64,000 nucleotides of DNA, taken from Pseudomonadota bacterium. Lineage in GTDB: Bacteria; Pseudomonadota; Alphaproteobacteria; Caulobacterales; Aquidulcibacteraceae. Shown one piece after another: positions 37,297-45,178 of the stretch. Both the position numbers and the translations under genes were made by a program. The first letter of the stretch is position 1; the number at the start of each line of letters is the position of its first letter. Location of the stretch: positions 434,001-498,000 of the forward strand of contig JAIUOD010000001.1 of the NCBI GenBank assembly GCA_020161405.1, written 5' to 3'. Under the pieces are notes generated by a model that was not told where the DNA came from, ran no database searches, and worked only from the letters and a program-made list of their open reading frames with translations.

Positions 37297-37692
37297 CTAA
37301 TTCACCATGCCACATGCTTTGATAATTTGCGCACCATCTGGCGCATATGGAAGGGTGCGCACAATTGACATAATCACGCATTCATCCTTGGTAATCGCAT
37401 TTGTACAAGCACGTTCGTCTGTTTTGGTTGGATCAGGACCGCAATCATAACCCTTTGAAGAAAGTGCTTTTTCAACATCTGCGCCATTTGAACCTGCTGG
37501 GAAAGCTGTTACCAATTCTTGTTTAAATTTTTCGGTTTCAGCCTTATCAACATCAAAATTGGCAACAACTTTTTCACCTTGTTGCGAATTTTGTGCAGGT
37601 GCGACCTCTTCTTTCGTTGAATCTTTGAATTTTATTGCATCACATGATGATAGGAAAAATGTGGCACAAAGTGCAAAAATAAGTTTTCTCAT
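37297..37692 (-). CDS. Hypothetical lipoprotein
   Basis: 131 residues, lipoprotein signal with lipobox FLSSC (Cys17). The mature part has a polar linker rich in Glu and Gln and four further cysteines (CGPDP, ACTN, ECVIM, ACGMVN), which may form two disulfides in the periplasm. No family recognised. It sits 6 bp before pabBC and immediately after cysS on the same strand (cysS ends at the base next to its start), so it is cotranscribed with them. Confidence 0.7.
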   Translation of the reverse strand: MRKLIFALCATFFLSSCDAIKFKDSTKEEVAPAQNSQQGEKVVANFDVDKAETEKFKQELVTAFPAGSNGADVEKALSSKGYDCGPDPTKTDERACTNAITKDECVIMSIVRTLPYAPDGAQIIKACGMVN

Positions 37693-39078
37693 CTATTCAC
37701 CAAAGCGCCAAACGCTTCCCTCTGGGCCATCTTTAACAATAACTTTTAATTTTGCCAATTCATCACGGATTTCATCGGCGCGTGCCCAATTTTTCGCGGC
37801 GCGAACTTCGGTGCGTTCTTTGACCAAGGCATCAATATGCGATTTTAAATCTGTATCTTCATCATTATCAGATTTAAACCATTCATTTGGTTTTAATTGC
37901 AAAATCCCAAGAATCGAACCCGCCCCCAAAAGCGCCGCCAATGCATCAGCTTTTTCACTATCACTACTTGCTTTATTTGCATCTTTAATAAGATCCGCCA
38001 AAACCGCCAAGGCTTGTGGGGTATTTAAATCATCGGCCAAAACATCAATTAAAGCCTGCGGGATTTTTGGTTCAACATCATCGCGCCAAATACTTTCCAT
38101 TGCCCGATAGGCACGGTCAAGAGTTTTGGTTGATTGATTTATCAAATCATCATTCCAATCAAGCGGGGCACGATAATGCGCAGATAACATCGCAAGGCGA
38201 ATAGATTCACGCGGGAATTTATTGCATAGGCCTTCAATATCCACCACATTCCCAAGGCTTTTGGACATTTTTTCATTTCCAAAATTCAAAAAACCATTAT
38301 GCATCCAAATATTTGCCAAATGTGTTCCGCCATGCGCACATTCCGATTGCGCAATTTCATTTTCATGGTGTGGGAAAATCAAATCATGCCCACCGCCATG
38401 AATATCAATTGTCATGCCAAGATTTTTTTCAATCATTGCCGAACATTCAATATGCCAACCTGGGCGCCCTTTTCCAAATGGTGCATCCCAAAAAGGCTCA
38501 TTAGGTTTTGCAGCTTTCCATAGGGCAAAATCTGCTGCCTCGCGCTTATTTTCATCAATTTCAACGCGCGCGCCAGATCGCATATCCTCTAACTTGCGGT
38601 TTGATAAACGCCCATAATTTTTCATACTCGCAACATGAAAATATACGCCATCGTCAGTCACATAGGCATGACCCAATTCAATAAGTTTTTGAACAAGTGC
38701 AATAATATCGCCCATATGTTCGGTAACTTTTGGTTCAATATCGGGAATAATGACATTTAATAATTTCATATCCGAATGATAAATTTCGGTATATTTTTTG
38801 GTTATTACGCCAATATCAACGCCCGCTTCAAAGGCTGCGGCATTAATTTTATCATCAACATCGGTAATGTTTCGCGCATAAATTACATGCTCTTTGCCAT
38901 AAATATGGCGCAGAAGGCGCGCCAAAGTATCAAACACAATCGCAGGGCGTGCATTACCAATATGGGCACGATTATAAACGGTTGGACCGCAAACATACAT
39001 TGTTACGCGTTTCGGATTTATTGGTTTTAAAATTGTTTTTTCGCGTGCAATAGTATTGAATAATTGAATTTCAGTCAT
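37693..39078 (-). CDS. cysS: Cysteine-tRNA ligase
   Basis: Charges tRNA-Cys. The class I signatures are present: HIGN within YNRAHIGNARP near residue 34 (after CGPTVY, a zinc-ligand cysteine) and KMSKS within NEKMSKSLGN near 268. Further zinc ligands are in HIECSAMIEKNLG and the HHENEIAQSECAHGG segment. 461 residues is normal. The stop abuts the start of the lipoprotein gene, so the two overlap in expression. Divergent from folE across 182 bp that holds the structured leader of folE. Confidence 0.97.
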   Translation of the reverse strand: MTEIQLFNTIAREKTILKPINPKRVTMYVCGPTVYNRAHIGNARPAIVFDTLARLLRHIYGKEHVIYARNITDVDDKINAAAFEAGVDIGVITKKYTEIYHSDMKLLNVIIPDIEPKVTEHMGDIIALVQKLIELGHAYVTDDGVYFHVASMKNYGRLSNRKLEDMRSGARVEIDENKREAADFALWKAAKPNEPFWDAPFGKGRPGWHIECSAMIEKNLGMTIDIHGGGHDLIFPHHENEIAQSECAHGGTHLANIWMHNGFLNFGNEKMSKSLGNVVDIEGLCNKFPRESIRLAMLSAHYRAPLDWNDDLINQSTKTLDRAYRAMESIWRDDVEPKIPQALIDVLADDLNTPQALAVLADLIKDANKASSDSEKADALAALLGAGSILGILQLKPNEWFKSDNDEDTDLKSHIDALVKERTEVRAAKNWARADEIRDELAKLKVIVKDGPEGSVWRFGE

Positions 39079-39199
39079 ACATACACATCTAATGGTATTT
39101 ATAAAAAAAATCCATTATTAAGGGCGTAAAATATTGCAGCTTGCTAAATGAACCGTTCTTGAACTATTATCGTAAAAGCTTTTTCTAAAGCAAAAATAT

Positions 39200-39254
39200 G
39201 GGCGGGCGTTAAGTCCTTTGAATAAAGGCTCGACCCCCGTCCCCAATTTTGGGG
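39200..39254 (+). promoter_or_regulatory. Candidate THF-II (folE motif) riboswitch in the folE leader
   Basis: Just before folE lies a compact structured sequence: GGG (39200-39202) with CCC (39241-39243), GGG (39204-39206) with CCC further in, and a clear hairpin CCTTT (39215-39219) with AAAGG (39224-39228), flanked by GTTAAGT and CTCGAC. CCCC (39241-39244) can instead pair with GGGG (39251-39254), which is the Shine-Dalgarno of folE. THF-II riboswitches are known in alphaproteobacteria before folE. The match here is by position, size and structure, from memory of the motif. Confidence 0.55.
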
Positions 39255-39260
39255 AAATAA

Positions 39261-39875
39261 ATGGATATGTTAAATGAAAATGGTCAATTCTTGACCGAAA
39301 CTTCACAAAAACCAACAAAAGAAGAAGCAATGGCCGCCGTAAGAACATTGCTTAAATGGGCGGGCGATAATCCTGACCGTGAAGGGCTTTTGGATACACC
39401 AAAACGCGTTGTCGAAGCCTATGAAGAATTTTTTGCAGGCTATGAGCTTGATCCCGAAGCCGAATTATCGCGCACATTCGAAGATGTTGGTGGTTATGAT
39501 GATATCGTAATGCTTAGGGATATTGATGTTGAAAGCCATTGCGAACACCATATGGTTCCAATTTTGGGCAAGGCACATGTTGCCTATATGCCAAATACAA
39601 ATGTGGTTGGTATTTCAAAAATCGCCCGCGTTGTAGAGATTTTCTGTAAACGCCTTCAAACCCAAGAAACCATGACCATCCAAATCGCGGAGGCGATTAC
39701 AAAAGCCCTTAAACCATTGGGTGTTGCAATCCTTATTGATGCCAAACACCAATGTATGACAACCCGCGGCGTTCACCACCCAAATGTATCAACCATCACA
39801 ACCCAATTCACCGGCGTTTTCAAAGAGAATGCAGAATTGAAAGATAGGTTCTTACGCCTTTGTGGGTATAGATAA
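39261..39875 (+). CDS. folE: GTP cyclohydrolase I (FolE type I)
   Basis: First step of tetrahydrofolate synthesis, GTP to 7,8-dihydroneopterin triphosphate. Zinc-binding residues lie in [20 protein letters not shown] (Cys and His near residues 96-99) and the later [18 protein letters not shown] is represented by [13 protein letters not shown], and [10 protein letters not shown] with [10 protein letters not shown] is a typical opening. 204 residues is normal. ATG 39261 has GGGG ten bases upstream; that element can be paired by the structured leader. pabBC nearby supplies the p-aminobenzoate branch. Confidence 0.97.
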   Translation: MDMLNENGQFLTETSQKPTKEEAMAAVRTLLKWAGDNPDREGLLDTPKRVVEAYEEFFAGYELDPEAELSRTFEDVGGYDDIVMLRDIDVESHCEHHMVPILGKAHVAYMPNTNVVGISKIARVVEIFCKRLQTQETMTIQIAEAITKALKPLGVAILIDAKHQCMTTRGVHHPNVSTITTQFTGVFKENAELKDRFLRLCGYR

Positions 39876-39879
39876 ACCT

Positions 39880-39922
39880 CAAAACCCCACCTTCGGCGCT
39901 TTGCGCCTCACTCAGGGTTTTG
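39880..39922. repeat. Palindromic element with variable outer arms (copy B)
   Basis: Outer arms CAAAACCC (39880-39887) and GGGTTTTG (39915-39922); inner hairpin GGCGC (39895-39899), loop TTT, GCGCC (39903-39907); spacers CACCTTC and TCACTCA. Same layout as the copy after the zinc-finger gene (31334-31374) but a different outer stem. It lies 4 bp after the folE stop. Confidence 0.75.
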
Positions 39923-39944
39923 GTATAAACAGTCAAAGATTTTT

Positions 39945-39977
39945 AAAAAGCCCCCTTTATTCTGCGGGGGCTTTTTT
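39945..39977 (+). terminator. Rho-independent terminator after folE
   Basis: AAAAGCCCCC (39946-39955) pairs with GGGGGCTTTT (39966-39975) around a 10-base loop, followed by T. A strong intrinsic terminator, 70 bp after the folE stop and behind copy B of the palindromic element. Confidence 0.9.
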
Positions 39978-40041
39978 AATTTCATTAATATTAAACCAAA
40001 TAACATTATATTGATTTCAAATATTGTTTAAAGGTAATATT

Positions 40042-40776
40042 ATGAAACAACAAAGCAAAAGCATTATTTATAGTTTGTTTTTATCTATTACGCTTTTTCT
40101 TTCATCATGCTCAATTCCGAAAATTGAGCGTTATAAGGTTACATTAAACGTTGAATATAATGGTGCACTTTATAGTGCATCTGCTGTTCAAGAAATAAAA
40201 TGCACCCCAAGTAATAGCTTTTGGCAAGGAATGTCTATGGGTGGGTGCGATTTAAAAGGGGAAGCTATCCCATTACAGCTTGGTGCGAATGGTTATTTAT
40301 TCTTAATATTGGCGGGCAAAAATGGCGGCAATGCGCTTGAATATTATTATTACCTGACAAATAAAGCCGATGAACAAAGGAAAAAGGGTAAGGTTTGGGA
40401 TGTGAATTTAAATGAAGCACCCATGTTGGTAACTTTTTTTGACGTCAATGATTCCAAAACCGTAAAGCGGGTTCATTTTTTCCCACATGAAGAAATTGAC
40501 CATTATGAAAAATACCGCCCTTTCCCCGCCTCGCAAGAATTGGAAAGACCTATAATGAAAATGGTTCAACCAAATTCAAAAGACTATTTTGGCGAAACCA
40601 CAATTATAAAATCAATCCATGTCGAACGAACCAATGAACCAATTACTTGGGGACAAATTGAGAAAGTTCTGCCTTGGCTAGCCGATATTGGCGATAATCT
40701 TCTTGATGGGCATTATGCTAGCGACGGCTCGACGCTAGCTGGGAACTTGCAGAAAATTAATTTTATTTGGAGATAA
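40042..40776 (+). CDS. Hypothetical lipoprotein
   Basis: 244 residues from ATG 40042, preceded by AAAGG. A lipoprotein signal ends LFLSSC (Cys19). The mature part begins with a beta-rich section (YKVTLNVEYNGALYSASAVQ) and ends with LDGHYASDGSTLAGNLQKIN. No family recognised. It is monocistronic between the folE terminator and a gene-poor stretch that begins with a pair of inverted palindromic elements. Confidence 0.65.
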   Translation: MKQQSKSIIYSLFLSITLFLSSCSIPKIERYKVTLNVEYNGALYSASAVQEIKCTPSNSFWQGMSMGGCDLKGEAIPLQLGANGYLFLILAGKNGGNALEYYYYLTNKADEQRKKGKVWDVNLNEAPMLVTFFDVNDSKTVKRVHFFPHEEIDHYEKYRPFPASQELERPIMKMVQPNSKDYFGETTIIKSIHVERTNEPITWGQIEKVLPWLADIGDNLLDGHYASDGSTLAGNLQKINFIWR

Positions 40777-40800
40777 ATAGAATTTCGCATTCCTAATTGC

Positions 40801-40934
40801 TTCCCTTGAGGGAAGCTGTCACCGAAGGTGACTGAAGGGTGGCTGTTTCGGGTTTAACGAATGCCGTGAAAAACCATTACGTCGTCCCACCCTTCCGTCA
40901 CGCCTTTGGCGTGCCACCTTCCCTCAAGGGAAGG
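40801..40934. repeat. Large inverted palindromic element after the lipoprotein gene
   Basis: Two related units face each other. Left unit 40801-40842: TTCCCTTGAGGGAA then GTCACCGAAGGTGAC then GAAGGGTGG. Right unit 40886-40934: the reverse complement order CCACCCTTC, CACGCCTTTGGCGTG, TTCCCTCAAGGGAA. Each unit contains two internal palindromes, and the middle hairpin differs in sequence (TCACC/GGTGA versus CACGCC/GGCGTG) while keeping its pairing. A similar CTTCCCTTGAGGGAAG-type repeat occurs in many bacteria. Confidence 0.7.
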
Positions 40935-41256
40935 AATTAATGTTTCCCCATTCATCGGGAAGCAGAGGTTAAATTATTTATCCAACTTCAAAAATTTTGC
41001 CATATAATGTTTTAATTCAAAACATGAAAAATTTTGATTTTCAACTTTGATAACAAAATTAGAAAATGTAATAATTTGATTTTAAATTTAATTTTGATGA
41101 AAATGATAACATTTGATAGCATTTTAGAGTAAATATAAGGATTGTAATGATACTCGATTGTTTTCATTCAATATTTAGATAAAAATTATTATCAATTTCG
41201 TCGCACTTCCATTGGTGGTTTAAAATGCTATATGATGGGCGAAAATGGGAAATATT
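40935..41256. other. AT-rich gene-free stretch before hisI
   Basis: Very AT-rich sequence with no coding frame and no convincing terminator or riboswitch. It contains loose repeats of AAAATTTTGAT/TTTTGATGAAAA type and a short direct repeat GATAACAAAATT / GATAACATTTGA. It must contain the hisI promoter, but I cannot place it. Confidence 0.4.
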
Positions 41257-41643
41257 ATGGATAAGCAAGAATTAGAATTGGGCAAAGGTTTTGCCCCAAA
41301 ATTTGATGAAAATGGTTTAATCCCTGCCATTGCGCAGGATTTTGTAACCAAAGAAGTCCTTATGCTTGCCTATATGAACAAAGAAGCATTGGAAAAAACC
41401 ATTGCAAGTAAAAAGGCGCATTATTATTCGCGTTCGCGCAAATCTTTATGGCTTAAAGGTGAAACATCGGGGCAGATTCAAAATGTTAAAGCCATTAAAA
41501 CCGATTGTGACCAAGATGTGATTTTACTCCTTGTGGAAATTGGCGGGGATGGTGGTTGTTGCCATGTTGGGTTTGAAAATTGTTTTTATCGCACAATGGA
41601 TGAAAATGGCGCACTTGAAATAAGTGGTAAAAAGCCGCAATAG
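41257..41643 (+). CDS. hisI: Phosphoribosyl-AMP cyclohydrolase
   Basis: Third step of histidine synthesis, zinc-dependent opening of the PR-AMP ring. The catalytic/metal segment is KTDCDQDVILLLVE with GGDGGCCHVGFENCFYR, carrying the conserved cysteines, and AHYYSRSRKSLWLKGETSGQ before it. 128 residues from ATG 41257; ATG 41245 would add four. HisE is separate, as in other alphaproteobacteria. It is followed 17 bp later by ccmA in the same direction. No other his gene apart from hisC is in the window. Confidence 0.95.
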   Translation: MDKQELELGKGFAPKFDENGLIPAIAQDFVTKEVLMLAYMNKEALEKTIASKKAHYYSRSRKSLWLKGETSGQIQNVKAIKTDCDQDVILLLVEIGGDGGCCHVGFENCFYRTMDENGALEISGKKPQ

Positions 41644-41660
41644 ATAATAAAGGTTTTATT

Positions 41661-42296
41661 GTGGGATTTTCAGCGTCACTTTCATTAAAAGACATTGCCC
41701 TGCAAAGGGGGGAGCGGCTTCTTATTAGGGGGCTTTCACTTTCGCTTGAAAAAGGTGACGGGGTTGAATTGCGTGGCGCCAATGGTACGGGCAAAACCAC
41801 GCTTTTGCGTTGTATTGCGGGGCTTCATCAGCAAAAATTTGGGCAAATAAATTTTTCTGGCATGGATGATGCCGCCAATAATGAATATGTGGTTTTGATG
41901 GGGCATTTAGATGCCATAAAATCTAATGAAAGCGTTTTGGCACAATTAGAATTTTGGGCCGTTTTTTTTGGAACAGCGCGCAATGAAATTATGGCGCACA
42001 TCAAACGCCTTGAAATTGAGCGTCTTTTGCCATTGATGGGCGGCGGATTATCGGCGGGGCAAAAAAGGCGCGTGGCATTGGTTCGCGCCCTTATAAGCAA
42101 ACGCCCAATCTGGCTTTTGGATGAACCCTTTGCCCCGCTTGATACAAAGGGACGTGAGATTTTAGGCAAAATTTTGGATGAACACCGTGAAAATGGCGGA
42201 ATAATTATTGCCGCAGTTCATGATAATCCAATATGTAAACCAATGCAAAAACTTGATTTGGCGCAATATCAAATTCGTGAGAATGCCGATGTTTAG
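41661..42296 (+). CDS. ccmA: Cytochrome c maturation ATP-binding protein CcmA
   Basis: ABC ATPase of the CcmABCD haem-handling complex. GTG start at 41661 with AAGG upstream. Walker A GANGTGKTT is at residues 39-47, the signature LSAGQKRRVALVRAL near 132 and Walker B IWLLDEPFAPLD near 153. 211 residues is normal. The stop overlaps the ccmB start by 8 bp. ccmC and the remaining maturation genes are not adjacent: a terminator follows ccmB, so the system is split. Confidence 0.92.
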   Translation: MGFSASLSLKDIALQRGERLLIRGLSLSLEKGDGVELRGANGTGKTTLLRCIAGLHQQKFGQINFSGMDDAANNEYVVLMGHLDAIKSNESVLAQLEFWAVFFGTARNEIMAHIKRLEIERLLPLMGGGLSAGQKRRVALVRALISKRPIWLLDEPFAPLDTKGREILGKILDEHRENGGIIIAAVHDNPICKPMQKLDLAQYQIRENADV

Positions 42297-42960
42297 GGCA
42301 TTTTTATCAATCATATTGCGCGAAATTCGCCTTAATCTTGGTAATCATGGTGGGGCATTTTTGCCGGCGGCCTTTTTTGCGGGCGCAATTTTGATTTTGC
42401 CATTTTCAATTGGGCCCGACCCTGAAATGTTGCGTAAAATTGGGGCCGGATATTTATGGCTTGCACTGGCTCTTGCCTGCCTTGTTTCTTTGGAGCGTTT
42501 GTTTCAAGGCGATATTGATGATGGAAGTTTGGATCAAATATTACTTGGTAATTTGCCGCTTTCTATCATTATGCTTGGTAAAACTTTGGGGCAATGGATT
42601 GCGGTGGCAATTCCTTTAATGTTTGCCGTGCCGATTGCGGGGCTTATGATTAATATTGAAACCCAATATATTTTGCCATTAACTTTTCAGCTTTTTATCG
42701 GCTCTTTGGCGATGTTTTTAATTGGTGCGATTGGTTCGGCACTTGGTGCGGGTGTGCGGCGCGGCGGGCTTTTGGTGGCCTTGCTTTCATTGCCACTTTA
42801 TACACCAATAATTATTTTTGGTTCTGGCGCGGCATCACAAGTAATTATGGGAAATGGTATTTTTAGCCAAGGCTTTTTACTTATTTGTACAATCTGCCTT
42901 GTTGCAATTGTATTGGCGCCAATTGCAATTGCTGCGGCAATAAAGCTTCACGCAGAATAA
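42289..42960 (+). CDS. ccmB: Haem exporter permease CcmB
   Basis: Six-helix inner-membrane partner of CcmA. From ATG 42289 (MFRAFLSIILREIRLNLGN) the 223-residue product has the correct length and hydrophobic pattern, with FFAGAILILPFSIGPDPEML near 28, LERLFQGDIDDGSLDQILL near 67 and GVRRGGLLVALLSLPLYTPI near 160, all CcmB hallmarks. ATG 42283 is an alternative start. It overlaps ccmA and ends at a strong hairpin. Confidence 0.92.
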   Translation: MFRAFLSIILREIRLNLGNHGGAFLPAAFFAGAILILPFSIGPDPEMLRKIGAGYLWLALALACLVSLERLFQGDIDDGSLDQILLGNLPLSIIMLGKTLGQWIAVAIPLMFAVPIAGLMINIETQYILPLTFQLFIGSLAMFLIGAIGSALGAGVRRGGLLVALLSLPLYTPIIIFGSGAASQVIMGNGIFSQGFLLICTICLVAIVLAPIAIAAAIKLHAE

Positions 42961-42964
42961 AAAA

Positions 42965-43003
42965 GCCCCATAATTGCCAAAGAGGGTATGGCAATTACGG
43001 GGC
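42965..43003. terminator. Bidirectional terminator between ccmB and flagellin 1
   Basis: GCCCCATAATTGCCA (42965-42979) and TGGCAATTACGGGGC (42989-43003) pair over 15 bp with one mismatch around a 9-base loop. It sits between convergent genes, and AAAA precedes it on the ccmB side, so it can serve both transcripts. Confidence 0.85.
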
Positions 43004-43022
43004 ACTTAAATAATTGTTTTTA

Positions 43023-43880
43023 TTAGCCTTTAAACAAGCTTAGGATTGTTTGAGGTGCTTGGTTGGCGATTGAAAGCGCTTGTGTACCTAATTGTTGTTT
43101 CACTTGAACAGCTTGAAGGCGCGCCGCCTCTTTTGCCATATCGGCATCAACCAAATTACCAATACCTGCTTCGATTGAATCTTGAAGTTTTGAAACAAAA
43201 GTATTGTGACTTTCAAGGCGTTTTGAAGCAGCACCCAATTTTGCCAATTGACCATTGATGAAATCAAGTGAAGCGGCTGCCCTATCACGTGCCGCAACTG
43301 CGTTTACAGTTGATGTTAAATCATCACCTGTACCAAGATATACGTCAGTAGCGGGGGTTGCAGGCGCAGTACCCGCACCAGCAGTAAGGCGCAAATCCAA
43401 AATCGGCATATCAATTGTCAATGAGCCTGTAGTATTTGCCAAAAATGATAAGGAGGCTGCATTACCATCCAAGACATTCGCGCCATCGAATTGAGCGTTT
43501 GCAATAATGCTTGCAATCTGGTCACGCAAAGCAACAAATTCTGAATTATATGCTGCGCGCGAGCTTGCAGAAATTGATGGATCAGATGCCGCAACCGCCT
43601 TTTCACGCATTTGTTTGAAAACATCAGAAATAGATTCGCCCGCCGCCATTGCAACATCGGCAATAGATTTTGCGCGGTCAAGGCCAGTGCGAACCGCATC
43701 ATAAGCCGCTTTTTCAGATCTTTGTTGTTGTGCAATGTTGTAAATTGCGCCGTTATCTTTAGCGTTTGCAACTTTTAAACCTGTATTAATTCGCCCTTGC
43801 ACTTCTGCTAATTCAGAATTGGTTTTGTTAAGGTTTTGCAGTGCAATCATCGCACCTATATTAGTTTGAACACTCGTCAT
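43023..43880 (-). CDS. Flagellin (type A, copy 1)
   Basis: Filament subunit secreted by the flagellar export apparatus. 285 residues: conserved N-terminal D0/D1 helices (MTSVQTNIGAMIALQNLNKT, then RINTGLKVANAKDNGAIYNI), a short variable centre (about 150-190) and C-terminal D1/D0 ending ANQAPQTILSLFKG. It pairs closely with the next flagellin upstream. Unlike the other three flagellin genes it has no recognisable sigma-54 promoter; instead a TGGTAAA-type motif array lies at 43933-43978. Its own terminator is the hairpin at 42965-43003. Confidence 0.97.
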   Translation of the reverse strand: MTSVQTNIGAMIALQNLNKTNSELAEVQGRINTGLKVANAKDNGAIYNIAQQQRSEKAAYDAVRTGLDRAKSIADVAMAAGESISDVFKQMREKAVAASDPSISASSRAAYNSEFVALRDQIASIIANAQFDGANVLDGNAASLSFLANTTGSLTIDMPILDLRLTAGAGTAPATPATDVYLGTGDDLTSTVNAVAARDRAAASLDFINGQLAKLGAASKRLESHNTFVSKLQDSIEAGIGNLVDADMAKEAARLQAVQVKQQLGTQALSIANQAPQTILSLFKG

Positions 43881-43932
43881 TTTGCCCTCTTAATTCCCAT
43901 TTTTTTCGCAGGAAATCCCATGAAGCCTAATC

Positions 43933-43978
43933 TTATGGTTAAAGTGGTAAAATATGGTAAACAACAAAGTAACCATAA
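43933..43978 (-). promoter_or_regulatory. Motif array upstream of flagellin A1
   Basis: Three TGGT(T)AAA repeats near 43936, 43945 and 43955, about one helical turn apart, and a flanking perfect inverted repeat TTATGGTTA (43933-43941) with TAACCATAA (43970-43978). This lies where the other flagellins have their sigma-54 promoters, so it may bind a regulator. Confidence 0.35.
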
Positions 43979-44030
43979 TGATTATTTAGCTATTAATTAT
44001 GTTTTTTAATGTTTTTTGCACAAAAAAATG

Positions 44031-44045
44031 GGGGCAAAGCCCCCA
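44031..44045. terminator. Terminator of flagellin A2
   Basis: GGGGGC (44031-44036), AAA, GCCCCC (44040-44045); on the minus strand it is followed by a run of T. Intrinsic terminator of the flagellin transcribed from 44928 to 44074. Confidence 0.85.
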
Positions 44046-44073
44046 AGTTTTCAATGAAATTATATTTATGAAA

Positions 44074-44928
44074 CTATTTGAATAGCGAAAGAATAGTTTG
44101 TGGGGCTTGGTTAGCAATTGAAAGCGCCTGCGTTCCCAATTGTTGTTTAACTTGTAAAGATTGCAAATGCGCACTTTCTTTTGCAAGGTCTGCATCAACC
44201 AAATTACCAATACCAGAAGTAATTGCATCTTGAAGTTTTGATACAAAAACATTGTGGCTTTCAATACGTTTAGAAGCCGCGCCAAGTCGTGCAAGCTCAG
44301 AGTTTACAAAATCCAAAGATGCCGCAACCCTATCACGCGCACTCACAGCATTCGCAGCAGATGTTAAATCATCAGTTGTACCAAGATACACATCAGCCGC
44401 AGGAGACAAAGGCGAAGCACCCGCACCTGTTGTTAATGATAAATCTAATGTTGGCAATGTAATTGTTTGTGAACCAGACGTATTAGCCAAGAAAATAAGG
44501 TTTGCACCACCACCTAAAATATTCGCACCATCAAATTGCGCGTTTGCAATAATGCTTGCAACCTGGTCACGTAGAGCAACAAATTCTGCATTATATGCTG
44601 CACGCGAACTTGCTGAAATTGATGTATCAGAAGCTGCAACAGCTTTTTCACGCATTTGTTTGAAAACATCTGAAATAGATTCACCAGCCGCCAAAGCAAC
44701 ATCTGCAATACCTTTAGCGCGATCAAGGCCACTTCTTACAGCTTCATAAGCTGCAAGGTCTGAACGCTGTTGTTGCGCAATATTATAAACAGCCCCATTA
44801 TCCTTAGCAGTAGCAACTTTAAGGCCAGTATTAATTCTATTCTGAACTGTTTGAAGATCACGGCCAGTCATATTCAAAGCCTGCAATGCTGTCATTGCAC
44901 CGACATTTGTTGTTACGCTTGAACCCAT
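44074..44928 (-). CDS. Flagellin (type A, copy 2)
   Basis: 284 residues, the paralogue of copy 1. The N-terminus MGSSVTTNVGAMTALQALNM, the RINTGLKVATAKDNGAVYNI segment and the C-terminus ANQAPQTILSLFK correspond almost position by position, while the central region (GGGANLIFLANTSGSQT, then ADVYLGTTDDL) differs slightly. A perfect sigma-54 site lies 58 bp upstream (44986-45000). Short flagellins of this size are typical of Caulobacterales and similar alphaproteobacteria. Confidence 0.97.
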   Translation of the reverse strand: MGSSVTTNVGAMTALQALNMTGRDLQTVQNRINTGLKVATAKDNGAVYNIAQQQRSDLAAYEAVRSGLDRAKGIADVALAAGESISDVFKQMREKAVAASDTSISASSRAAYNAEFVALRDQVASIIANAQFDGANILGGGANLIFLANTSGSQTITLPTLDLSLTTGAGASPLSPAADVYLGTTDDLTSAANAVSARDRVAASLDFVNSELARLGAASKRIESHNVFVSKLQDAITSGIGNLVDADLAKESAHLQSLQVKQQLGTQALSIANQAPQTILSLFK

Positions 44929-44985
44929 TTTTTGCCCCTTCTCGAGTGATTATGGCGTTTCGCCAATACTTTCGAATTTTAAAAA

Positions 44986-45000
44986 GCAAAGAATGTGCCA
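44986..45000 (-). promoter_or_regulatory. Sigma-54 promoter of flagellin A2
   Basis: On the minus strand TGGCACATTCTTTGC, an exact match to TGGCAC-N5-TTGC, ending 57 bp before the start codon. Class IV flagellar genes in Caulobacter-like bacteria are sigma-54 dependent. Confidence 0.88.
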
Positions 45001-45132
45001 ATATGGAACATTTATTTAGTTCATTGTTTTTATTGTATTTTCAACAGAGACAGAAGAAATAATTATGCTTAACAAAAGGCAATAATTACCCAATTCATGT
45101 AAAAAGCGGAAAAAATTACCGCCTAAAGAAAA

Positions 45133-45156
45133 AGGCGCGCCATAAATGACGCGCCT
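45133..45156. terminator. Terminator after the FlaG-like gene
   Basis: AGGCGCG (45133-45139) pairs with CGCGCCT (45150-45156); TTTTTC follows on the minus strand. Ends the FlaG-like transcript. Confidence 0.8.
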
Positions 45157-45178
45157 AAATCTTTAACTGTCTGTGAGA

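Noticed and set aside
39200..39260. tRNA or tmRNA 3' end in the folE leader
   Set aside because: CTCGAC resembles a T-loop but no matching acceptor stem or anticodon arm can be formed.
41147..41182. 11-codon frame before hisI as a leader peptide
   Set aside because: MILDCFHSIF has a single His, weak RBS, and no competing stems follow; not convincing as a his leader.
44252..44749. 165-codon open frame opposite a flagellin
   Set aside because: It is antisense to the strongly conserved flagellin A2 and shows no protein features; open antisense frames are common in such genes.
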